A stretch of DNA of 64,000 bases. Origin: Rutpela maculata. Taxonomy: Eukaryota; Arthropoda; Insecta; Coleoptera; Cerambycidae. Under the pieces are notes generated by a model. It was not told the DNA's origin and did no database searches. It worked only from the letters and a program-made list of their open reading frames with translations. Made by a program: the position numbers and the translations under genes. Below are positions 55,010 to 64,000 of the stretch, piece after piece. Position 1 is the stretch's first letter, and each line of letters begins with the position of its first letter. Location of the stretch: NCBI GenBank assembly GCA_936432065.2, contig OW386285.2, forward strand, positions 367,599,249 through 367,663,248. Direction: 5' to 3'.

Positions 55010-56317
55010 ACGAGTACGAGAAAGAGAACAAAGAAATTAGGAAAAGAACGACGGATGTAGGTACTGCTCTCAGCACATTCCACACTGCGTGAAATCTTAA
55101 ACTTTTATCACCTTGTCGTGTATCAACGGTACTTTACGCTTCTAACCGCTTACGCATTGTAGTGGAAGTATATTCGTCTTTCTTTTACTAAATTATATAA
55201 TTTAACTTCTTGTTTCTACTTGCATGTGACAATTTAGTAATTTTTTGCTAAGGGTATAAGTAGAGTCGTCTTGAAATTATCTTCTCCCTGTATATTGTCT
55301 GAATGTATCTACGGTATAGGAATGTTATAATCAATTGTTAAAACAACAGTTTTAATTCCTAATTTAGTTTTCTCATAGGTGATACAGAATTTCCAGGAAA
55401 GTTGACAACAGACTCCCTTAGGACTGAACTCTAGTATTTACGGCTCTTTATTTCACAGACACAAAATACTACTGATGCTTACTCTTACTACCAATTACGG
55501 CACAGGTCGAAGAGGATTTATACAATTTGAGCAATAATGGACCATCGACTTTAATTTAGAATGAAATGGGGTCCTTGATTAAACAGGATAAAATGTAATT
55601 ATTTAGCCGATGATTTGGAATCATGTATACGAATACACTATACACGCTTGGTGATGTATTCTATATAAGTTAAAGTTTTAACTGACTTAGTTTTAACTCT
55701 TAGATATAAAAAATATAATTCTTAATTGAACAAATAGAACGATTTTTAATGTTTTTTGAAAAATTTTTCTATATCTAACAGATGTGTAAACAGCCGAAAA
55801 ACGTTTCTGTCCTCAGATGTTAAATAATATAGTGATACAATACAATATTAAAATAAACTGCTACAAGAAGAATTAGTACAAAATTTTTTTCAACTTTGAA
55901 AAAAAAATTGAAGAAATAAGTAACAGATGATTAATTTACTAATTGATATAACTTCATTTATCAAAATAAAATCTCTTATGTGCTACAAATTAAATGTGGA
56001 GTATCGCATTGGGACCGTTTTGGTTCATAATTGATATAAATGAAGTAATTAACTGTTAATACCTCATCAACATTCGTCGTGTTTGCAGATAATAACATGA
56101 TTATCCAGTCACAAAAAGTTATTGACAGCCTATATTCTATAGTTAATGATACATAGGTGAAAGCTCAGGCTTGGTTTATAGCAAACGAAGTCCTAAACGG
56201 AAACTATGGTATTTAGTCTAAGCAATGCCGTTGAAAATATCACAACAGTACAACATTTCTTGGTAGCAAACTAATATGGACACAGTATATGAACTTTGTA
56301 AAAAATCGCCACTAATA
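55010..56317. other. Nothing recognised
   Basis: A/T-rich; no frame or repeat partner found. Confidence 0.4.
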
Positions 56318-56319
56318 TA

Positions 56320-57570
56320 CAGGGTGGGGCAATAGTGCTCGATCCTGTAATTTCGTCTTGGTTGAAGCTAAAAACTACATTTTGAGATGCTTTTTATCCC
56401 TGTTGAGATGACTCAGTACATTTTGACATGTTTTATTTTTCTTTTTTCTTTTTGCATAGACTAAAGTAAAAGCTAACTACATTTTGAAATACAGAAAGGG
56501 CATCGGTTATATTGTGGTCATGCATCTTTGTAAATAACTCGTTTATTTTTAGTTTTTCGAAAAAACTCAGATTTTTACCCAGAAAGGTCCGTACCTTATA
56601 CAGGTTATAGAGATTGATCGACGAAATACTTAATTTTCGATTTTTATTAGGGAACTGTTCGGTATTTGTAGAATTTATCAAAAAAATCAAGTTTTCCAGA
56701 ATTTGGAGATTCGCTTTTGTTTTGTCAAATTTCTCACAAACGTCACCTAATAGACTTAATCGAGCCCTACAATCGCCATTTTTGAAAATCAAAATCGGAC
56801 CTTCGGTTCGAGAGTTATCAATATCTTTGGAAAATCATACTCGGCCTTGGAAAAAATACTTGCAGTCAACGGATTCGGGCCGCCAGCAATAGGCTTCATG
56901 TGTGTTCGTGTACCTTCGATCCCACCAAGTCTCATCGAAATTGGTCTATATCCTGGACAGTTATCGTGCTTCCTAGCCCGATTTCGAGGAAAGCAGTTTT
57001 TTGCAAAAAAATTCACTTTCCATTTGTTTTTCGACATTGTCTCCGGTATACTTATCTGTAGATTGTTACCAGCGACACCATCTCTTTTTTGAAATATCTC
57101 GATCCGACTGCCCGTTACCGAGTTATTCAATTTTTCCCGAAAAATTTAAAACGTCTATATCGGATACTTCCAGTTTCCAGGAGCCGAGCTTTCAGCGTTA
57201 AGGTTTTCTAAAGGCCTCCTATTAAGCACCTAATTTTCATCGAAATCCGAAAACGGAGTAGGGGGGCTGAGCGTGACAGACAGACCGACAGACCGACAGA
57301 CCGACAGACCGACAGACCGACAGACCGATTGACCGACGGGCGGAATTTTCTAAATTCGCTCTCGAGTCGATAGATATGACTTTCATTTCGATCCGACGTT
57401 TTTTTCGGATTTCGATGGTCCACTGGAAAAATGCAAAACCTATACCACATTTTTTTTCAAAATGTATATTCGGTTATATACTTTTTGTCTAGTTTACTTG
57501 CATTTTTTTTTAATTTCTAACTATTGTAGAACTCGATATATCGAAGTCCGACGCACTATTACCCACCCTG
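56320..57570. mobile_element. 1.25-kb element with CAGGGTGGG termini
   Basis: Left CAGGGTGGGGCAATAGTGC and right GCACTATTACCCACCCTG are inverse; TA flanks both sides (56318-56319, 57571-57572). The right third has the ATCGAAATCCG line and a GACAGACCGACAGACC run (57269-57330). Several open frames overlap on both strands without recognisable motifs, and no transposase is apparent. A non-autonomous Tc1/mariner-group element is the most likely reading. Confidence 0.78.
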
Positions 57571-57862
57571 TATACTTATGGAGAAATCCTGTAACATTTC
57601 TTAGAAAATACTTATCACACCTCATTGTGTACCTAGTGTGTATAAAGATATGTAATTTCTATTACCTGAATTGACCTATTTCAGTTTAGAAAATTTAGTA
57701 AAAAGTGTGATGGCGAAAACAGGATATCACTAAAAGTAGTAAAAAGTCACTATGCACATGATGACCAACTCATAGCTTTGCTTTAATATCAAGCTTACTT
57801 TAGTAATTTCAAGCTTTAAGTTTTAAGTTTGCTTTAGTAATTTTAACATTAAATGATTAAAT

Positions 57863-58041
57863 CAGGCCTGTAGCTAGAAAATGCTTTAAGGGTGGGCAAA
57901 CAATTTTTCAGAGGGGGCCCGTGGGCCAAACATTCGCTTTATCCATTTAAAAATAGCCACCTCATTATTTTCTGCGGTCGCCGTAGGTCAGGTGAAAATT
58001 ATTCCAGGACCGGCTACGCCCGTCGCCCAGCTACAGGCCTG
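57863..58041. mobile_element. 179-bp hAT-type MITE with 8-bp target duplication
   Basis: Ends CAGGCCTGTAGCTAG and inverse CAGCTACAGGCCTG; GATTAAAT is present at 57855-57862 and 58042-58049. An 8-bp duplication and CAG.. ends are diagnostic of the hAT group. The perfect duplication suggests a fairly recent insertion. Confidence 0.92.
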
Positions 58042-58294
58042 GATTAAATATACTGAAAACAATGATATGATTATTATATTATAGGTATTTCATTTTTACA
58101 AATTTTGAAAATTAGACGAGAGGTCAACATGAGCAGTGCTTTTATACTACTTTTGGTGATACTAATTTATTTTTGCCATAACACTTTTTACCAAACTTTT
58201 TAAAGCGAAATATTGAAATGATTTATTAGCACTAATAAATTACACAGATTCTGATACACAAAAAAAATGTCGTATACTAAGTATCGGACTATTA

Positions 58295-58400
58295 TACTCT
58301 TATGTATTTAGGTGCCCTTAATCCGAATCTGACATTAGAATTACTCCACCATGTCACGGTTTTTTTCTAACCTCAAAGAATAGCTAAAAATCCGTTAAAA
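58295..58400 (+). repeat. Single relic of the 4-6-kb satellite
   Basis: CTTATGTATTTAGGTGCCCT, TAATCCGAATCTGACATTAG, AATT and a TCACGGTTTTTTTCTAACCTC line follow the layout of the satellite monomer (TATGTATTTGG, CCGAATCCGAAGTCAGAATT, GTTTTTCACCACTAACCCC). Confidence 0.5.
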
Positions 58401-58564
58401 ATCCGCTATATTTGAGATAAAAAAATCGGCAGCTACCGGAAACGGCTGGAATCACCCCACCCGATGGGCCTTTGAAGCCGAAAGGGGCACTGAAAAATAT
58501 GAATGATCTCATTTAATTATATTTATTAAATTGAAATATTTTTTTCATATTAAAATAGAAAAGA

Positions 58565-58632
58565 AAATCTTGCGAACGGTGGGATTTGAACCTACGAACC
58601 TGAGCGTAAAATTTATAGTCTCCAACAACGAC
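58565..58632 (-). other. tRNA-like 3' half
   Basis: On the minus strand GTAGG TTCAAAT CCCAC forms a T-arm with a GGTTCAAATCC B box, preceded by a CTCAGGTTCG stretch. No 5' half is present: the (AAC)n run takes its place. Either a SINE head or a broken tRNA gene. Confidence 0.4.
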
Positions 58633-58690
58633 AACGACAACACCAAAAACAGCAACAACAACACCAAAAACAACAACAACAACAACAACC
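58625..58690 (+). repeat. (AAC)n-rich microsatellite
   Basis: AACAACGACAACGACAACAC and AACAACAACAACAACAACC with interspersed ACCAAAAAC; it separates the tRNA-like sequence from the retroelement-like fragment. Confidence 0.9.
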
Positions 58691-59500
58691 ACGGCAAACA
58701 TCGCCGAGGCGGGTGTGAGGCTGGGCGGGGTAGGTCCGGTTCGGCTTGGAGGTAAATGTGAGGAAGGGCTAGTAGCCCCTGTCTGCCGCAGGCCAACTTA
58801 AAAACTAGGTTAAAATTATAATGTGTCCCCATGGACCTAAAAATAGTTAAAAATAAACATAACACTCTAAAACACTAAATTAGGTGAACGCGCGAACGCG
58901 CTTCATAATTTTGATTGTTGATACGGGAAACATAACTAAACGAAAAAATCCATTCGAACAAATGACGACCTTGTGGTCTGATCGCCGACAAGGAAGGTAG
59001 GGTGAAAATAAAATTGGGGTTTAAAAAATTGGGATTTAAATAAGTTTTCGGCCTAGAGGGGATTTAGAAAGATAAAAGGGAACAAAAAGAACAAAAAGGG
59101 TAAAAGAACAAAATTGTACAAACATGAAAGGTGAGAAAGAGTGATTGGAAAGATGTAAAGTTGAGGAGAGACAAGAGTAAGGGTAGAGGTAAGTTGTCGT
59201 AGAAGGAAGTGTGGCTAGGGGAGTTGCCAGATAGGTGACGCCTGGTATGGTAGGGGGTGTCTGATGTCGAAAAGTATGGCATTATGCTGTCTGATTCGGG
59301 TGATATTGCGGGTAAGCGGGCTACCGTCCAGTTTGAACTGATGGAATTTTTGAGACGTTTCTTGGACGTAGTCCGCTAGTTTATTTATTTATTTATTTTT
59401 TATGCATCGCCTGTTGTGGACGCAACTTTTGGTTTGGTTGGTGCCGCATTTATGCTGCTCTGACTTCCGTCAGAGCCGCTGTCCATGGCGTCCATAGTGT
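58691..59500 (-). mobile_element. Retroelement-like 3' fragment, copy 2
   Basis: Inverse of 31565-32230. On the minus strand a frame begins near 59490 (MDAMDSGSDGSQSSI...), is broken by an (AAAT)n-type run at 59383-59400, and continues as TSQKFHQFKLDGSPL, ITRIRQHNAILF, HPLPYQASPIWQLP before a stop at about 59222; a purine-rich tail (on the plus strand) and GGGCGGGGTAGGTCCGGTTC follow. The upstream MDAMDSGSDG part may be the start of a gag-like ORF1; this is a guess. Confidence 0.5.
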
Positions 59501-60710
59501 CCAGCGTTATTATCGATTTTTGAGGGAATCGGTTTGATACTTCTCTTTAGAGTTTTCTTCATGATAGTGCGTCTATCGAGACTAAACGCAGGATGCGTCG
59601 CTATCCGTTCCTGACACAATTTTGTGTCTTATTTCGTAAAATAACTGCTCTAATATCGACAATAATTGTGTGTTTAGATGATTTAAAAAATTGTATTTAC
59701 AGTTGATAGACATACTATGTCAATTAATTAATTAATTAATTAATGCTACTCTTGTACGTTTGTGTGTATTTCATTTATATAACCGCAGCATTTTGTACAG
59801 TTGAAAATTGAAATCAACAGTTCTAGATTAAATTAATTATTTAAATTAAATTGTATTCATTAGTCTCACCAAAGGTTTTAATATCCTGTGTTGTTAAAAT
59901 AAACGAAAATAATTAATGGTTAAATATGCGAATGATTGTTTGTCTCTATTTAATAACGTCAAGTAATACCTATCATAATGAACAATCTTTCATTACAACA
60001 GACGTTATTTGGCAAATGAAATATATTTATTGGAACAATAAAAAATGTGTGGATGTATGTCTGCGTTTTTCCGAATGTGTAACCCCCTCCCGGACAGCCT
60101 TGGCTTTGGATTTGGGGGTTGTCTACTATCTGTGGTGTGTTTATGTTATGTTTATGTTTATTTGTGTCTGAGTTTTCACGGGTCGCTGTCAAAATGGAAT
60201 TGTATTAGAGTTCCATACTTATCAGTGAGGTATGTACTTCTCGACCTTTTTTCCTGGTTCAAAAGTTATTAACAACTATTGATGATTGATTTATTGTTTT
60301 ACCAGCGTGCGGTAAGCATTGCTGCCACTCGCAAAATATTATAACATCTTTATTTTCTTAAAGAAATTAATAAGGCCCCAAAAAAGGACGACAGAGTATA
60401 ATAGCCCAGCTATTTATTTAAAGGAAAGAGAGAAAGCTACTTAAAATAGACATAAAACTGTACTAAACAATTTTACTGTACTCTCTCTGGGATATCAAAA
60501 GGTAAAATACGTAAATGAATTAAAGGACTTTTCAAATTAAAGTCACTATTTAAAGATAACAAAGCAATTGAGGCATCTCAGAACGGGCAAATAAAATTAT
60601 ACTTTCGATATTAGATTCCTTCAAAACAATTTACCAAAAATGCATAGTACAGTACGAGAGACCGACATACATAAAAAGCAATTATAAAAGTAATCTATAA
60701 AAATTATGTG
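59501..60710. other. Mostly unrecognised; 5'-truncated SINE copy
   Basis: 60050-60135 repeats the body of the 54.8-kb SINE (GTATGTCTGCGTTTTTCCGA, GGACAGCCTTGGCTTTGG, GGGGGTTGTCTACTAT). An (AATT)n stretch lies at 59719-59743. Nothing else was identified. Confidence 0.5.
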
Positions 60711-61188
60711 ATGGATGAAGTAAAAAAAAATGTTGAGGCCTTTTATTTCTTGTACACACACTAAAACACAGTTTTATTTTTTTCATCCCTTTTAATAATG
60801 AGGTGGGGTTGCTAATGTCAAAAATATGTTTGAGACCTTAGCTTCTCTTATATATGCTAAATACCAATTTATGGACTCTTACTTGCTTATTGTACTTATT
60901 TACCCCCATTTACTCCAGTTTACCCTCCAATCCTTCAACGGAATAAGATCAAAATATAATATAGTTTCAGATTTCATTAAAATACATACATCTACTAAAT
61001 TTTAAGTCAATATCTTAAGCGGTGCCAGAGTAATCGCGCGCAAAAAACGTTACAGACAGACCGACGCGACAGTCAGAATTTTTTTTTGCTCAAATTTAAA
61101 GTCTCGACATTTCATAACATTCTATTTGAACAATCAAAATTTTCAAATTTTTTTTTTGCGTTACCAACTTCCACTGGATGTGGAAGTA
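60711..61188 (+). mobile_element. Dispersed repeat family 'CTTCCACATC', copy 3 (5' truncated)
   Basis: Begins at GATGAAGTAAAAAAAAATG, equivalent to the middle of copies 1 and 2, and runs to CTGGATGTGGAAGTA. The GACAGACCGAC run is very short in this copy. Confidence 0.85.
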
Positions 61189-62285
61189 AAAATGGATCAT
61201 TAGTTGGCCAACTCTAAATATTAATCAAAGAAAATATCAATCAAAATATTACTGACAAACAACATTTTTCTGATACTTTTAAATCATTCATTAATTTTTT
61301 ATGAATAAGCAAAGGTACATTACTAATGAACGGATATCAGAGGCACAGTAATAAGTTTAACTAAAATTTACATACACAAAAATGATGTGCTTGTGTACAT
61401 ACTAACACTGTACACGTGTTATACAAGAAAATATATAAATAAATTTTTAGGAAAGAGTACGACGCACTCATGAAATTACCTGTTCAAACGGAAATCAGGT
61501 ATGAAAGTTATTAACAATCCAAAAGTAAGTGGATCCATGTAAGCTGCAATGATGTATGAAGACAATCAAGGGAACATAACCCTTCTAAACTGCCATTCGT
61601 AGTTGGCCTCAAATGGAATAAGATAAATGTTATGTACTTGCAGTAATCGGCGTACTCACTTATGATAACTACATAATCAAATCAATAGGTAGGTATCATG
61701 TTTTTAGAAACCAGGAAGTCAAATTTCGCAAACTAAACACAGTGACCATAGTAACGTCTTTAATAGTGGAGAGCTTGTGCTGGAAATCTTAATGCACTCA
61801 CGATTTTATAATTACAACATCACATTCTGTAGGTCGTTAACGAAGTTGAGATTTCAGGAAGTCAGATAACCGCTACATTTTGGTAAAAATCAACCAGCAC
61901 GCCTTGCGGCTGTACTGGCTGAAACATTACACTGCAATCCAATGAAATTGTCTCTACATCCTATTTATATCCCCCCGTCAAAAGTATGGGATAGAAGTAT
62001 GATATATTACGATAACCCCGATGCTTTAGATACAGCGCTAGTGCCAAAATACTAAAACTGAATATATTATTTCCTTATACTTCACGCGCACAGAGTCGGA
62101 CTTAAAATATTTTTATGACGGAAAACATACAAAATGTAGTAAATTCGGCAATTTAAACTAATAATTTTCAGAAGTTAGAAATGAAATGTTACAATATACC
62201 GCTGGGCCGGCTGCGTCCGCGCTGGATTGGATTTGGGTCTTGCTTGTTGTCGGCAGGGAAAGCCACATGGTACAGTGTAGGTGTT
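61189..62285. other. Nothing recognised
   Basis: A/T-rich; no supportable frame or repeat. Confidence 0.4.
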
Positions 62286-62289
62286 TGTG

Positions 62290-63385
62290 AAATGCGTTGT
62301 CGCATTTTGTCGTGATATGGAGTGTTTATGCTCCTCTTTTTGTATTTCTGTTTCTGCAAATATTCTTCTTCTGATTCTTCCGTTTCTGATTCTGGCAGAG
62401 TAGTTGCGGTTTCTTTGTAGTATTCATTTTTTCCCTAGTTTTTCTTTCCCAGTATGCTTGGTCCTTTCCTAGTTTGTTCATGATCCTCTCGATTATTGTT
62501 CTCCACGTGTAGCATGGTCTCCTATTTTTAGTTTGTTGCTGTTTAGTATTAGCGGTTTCTTCAGTAGTGTGTTGGTTGCCTTCTTTGGACATATCCCCAG
62601 TACTTTATTGCATACATTTCTGTCCTTATTGTAATTGTCTTACCTCCTCGTAATATTGATACTTTATGTCGCTATTTTCATCTTGTTCTTTTGAGAGTAG
62701 TTTGATGATGTCCCTAAGTTCTTTTCAATTTTCTTCTCTGTTGGCTTTTGTTGTTACCGCGTTTGTAACTCCATATGTCATCGTAGGTAGTATGATGCCT
62801 ATGTACACGTTTGGTCAGGCTCCAAGATAGTTTGTTTTTCTCGATGAACGGTATAATTGCCCTTTTGACTCTGTAACAGTAGTTTTAATTATCTCCTTTA
62901 CAGCTTTCCTCCTTTTCAGTTGGTTCGTCAGATATGTTCCTAGGTATTTCAATTTATTCGTTGTTATTTGGGAGTAGTCAGCTATATTGTATTCTTCTCC
63001 ACTGGTTTGACTCTCTTTTGTAGACTGGTATCGCTCCATTATTAGACAAATCTGGTCTAGGACCGTGGTGAATAATAGGAGGGATAGGGGGCATCCTTGC
63101 TCGACTACTATGTTCTTTTGTTTGGTTTCCGTAATTTGTCCTAACCATTGTATGGAGGTGCTTTCGTGAAGGAAAGCCTTTATTATCTTGTTTATCAGAT
63201 AGTGCGGTACTCTATGCGGTACTATATAGGGTGTTGTATGGCCTTATGACTGATGATATCAAATGCCTTCTGGAGATCAATAGCGATATGCAGTTTTGTC
63301 CCTTCTCTCCATTTTTCTTCCAGAATTCTTCTGTTTGTGTACATAAGGTCGTATGGTGATCTGCCTTTGATCAAAAACAATGATA
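62290..63385 (-). pseudogene. Non-LTR retrotransposon reverse transcriptase fragment
   Basis: Right to left: SPYDLMYTNRRILEEKWREG, KLHIAIDLQKAFDIISHKAI (motif A with the first catalytic D), FLHESTSIQWLGQITE, VVEQGCPLSLLLFTTVLDQI (motif B, G.RQG.PLSP.LF), then a deletion that removes most of the ADD region, and LKYLGTYLTNQLKRRK with AVKEIIKTTVTESKGQLY and a TYGVTNAV stretch. The PLSP-type motif B separates it from the Jockey-like copies at 8 and 33 kb and recalls L1/R4-type RTs. The last 270 bases (62592-62326) are a lysine- and arginine-rich open frame. Truncated at 63385. Confidence 0.8.
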
Positions 63386-63589
63386 GCATAAAAATAACGG
63401 GACTTTTTATGCTTTTTCGTCAATATTTTGAAAACTTATCATTATGAGGCAAAAAATACTGTGCATACTATTTAGGTAGAGCATAAAATTCTCTAAGAGA
63501 ACTGTACAACAAGAAAATGATACAGTCGACAGTTAAGTTTGTACAGGTCGCCAAAATCTCAACAATGAGGTTCCAAAGCGCCTGTTCAT

Positions 63590-63775
63590 CATTTTACTTC
63601 CACATAGTAAATATAGTAACGATAAAAACTATCTGATTTTTTTTTTCTAGAATGCCGTAAAACGTCGAGATTTTAAGTTCAAGCAAACAAAATTTTCTGT
63701 CTGTCGGTCTCTTAGTCTCCTTGTAACTTTTTGTACGAAAGATTACTCTGGAACGGTTTATGATATGACTTGAAA
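63590..63775 (-). mobile_element. Family 'CTTCCACATC', 3' end copy 4 (inverted)
   Basis: TTTTACTTCCACATAGTAAA, ACGTCGAGATTTTAAGTT, TCTGTCTGTCGGTCTC and TGACTTGAAATTTG are the reverse complement of the right third of copies 1-3. Confidence 0.8.
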
Positions 63776-63779
63776 TTTG

Positions 63780-64000
63780 TCAAAAAAAAATTAGGATCTT
63801 AGCTTCTCGTACAAACACCATGTCCCAATTTTATGGATTCTTACTTGCTTACTTTACCAAATTACCCCCCATTTATCCTTCAATCCTTCAACGGAATAAG
63901 ATCATAAAAAAAGTTACAGAGAGACAGAACGACAGACCAACAGACATAACTTTTTTGCTCAAACTTGAAACCTCAACATTTCATGTCATTCTAAGCGTAT
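63780..64000 (+). mobile_element. Family 'CTTCCACATC', copy 5 (cut by window end)
   Basis: Plus-strand ATCTTAGCTTCTCGTACAAA, ATTTTATGGATTCTTACTTG, CCTTCAACGGAATAAGATCA and a GAGACAGAACGACAGACCAA run follow copy 3 collinearly; it stands head to head with the inverted copy 4. Confidence 0.8.

Noticed and set aside
56433..57201. Overlapping frames of 80-119 codons as genes
   Set aside because: They overlap on both strands inside a TA-flanked non-autonomous element and show no motif.
58565..58632. Functional tRNA gene
   Set aside because: Only a T-arm-like part is present; the 5' half and a good anticodon arm are missing.
1..64000. CRISPR array, bacterial operons or a defence island
   Set aside because: No regularly spaced direct repeats with unique spacers, no ribosome-binding sites or operon-like frames; all signals are eukaryotic mobile elements.

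Overview
The window looks like AT-rich, non-coding-type genomic DNA of a large-genome insect (or another arthropod). The evidence is indirect: degenerate non-LTR retrotransposon reverse transcriptases, Tc1/mariner transposases of the kind that carry an N-terminal DUF4817-like region, many palindromic TA-flanked MITEs, a 5S-rRNA-headed SINE, a tRNA-headed SINE, and GACAGACAGAC runs inside dispersed repeats. I cannot name the species or order. I find no convincing host protein-coding gene, rRNA gene, functional tRNA gene or CRISPR array. Almost every recognisable reading frame belongs to a mobile element, and nearly all are broken.

Layout. 0-4 kb: diverged repeats, a 5S-derived SINE, and an inverted-repeat element split by a MITE with a visible empty site in the opposite arm. 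3.9-6.7 kb: a ~130-bp satellite in two opposite orientations. 8-13.7 kb: two non-LTR fragments (RT; RNase H plus zinc knuckle) and several MITEs. 14.7-17.7 kb: nested inverted-repeat elements holding a ~620-bp GGTATAA heptamer satellite and a mariner relic. 19.4-24.1 kb: a ~4-kb palindrome whose arms each hold a CXC-like cysteine-rich 3' exon with polyadenylation signals, split by a 1.2-kb TAA-flanked insertion. 26-33 kb: foldback elements, CRE-like tandem repeats, a purine tract, an LTR-like 1.1-kb repeat and conserved hairpins. 33.4-36.6 kb: two non-LTR pseudogenes, one interrupted by a 744-bp inverted-repeat element that also carries a CXC-like cysteine-rich exon. 37-46 kb: dispersed repeats, nested TACAGGGT-ended elements and three transposase relics. 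46.2-47.6 kb: a structurally complete small non-autonomous LTR retrotransposon (141-bp LTRs, PBS, PPT, CATG target duplication). 48-59 kb: MITEs, the second 1.1-kb LTR-like repeat, pentanucleotide microsatellite, tRNA-SINE, a TACAGGGT element and a hAT-type MITE with an 8-bp duplication. 60-64 kb: further dispersed repeats and a last RT pseudogene.

The most noteworthy observation is that two unrelated-looking inverted-repeat elements, 13 kb apart, both carry a terminal cysteine-cluster (CXC-like) coding segment with its own polyadenylation signal. In both cases the element shows signs of mobility. The next strongest are the compact LTR element and the recurrence of two short sequence architectures (a GCTGAAACCGAAT core, and a conserved line ending in GACAGAC runs) across otherwise different repeat families. 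All identities are judged by eye from the sequence; no search was run.
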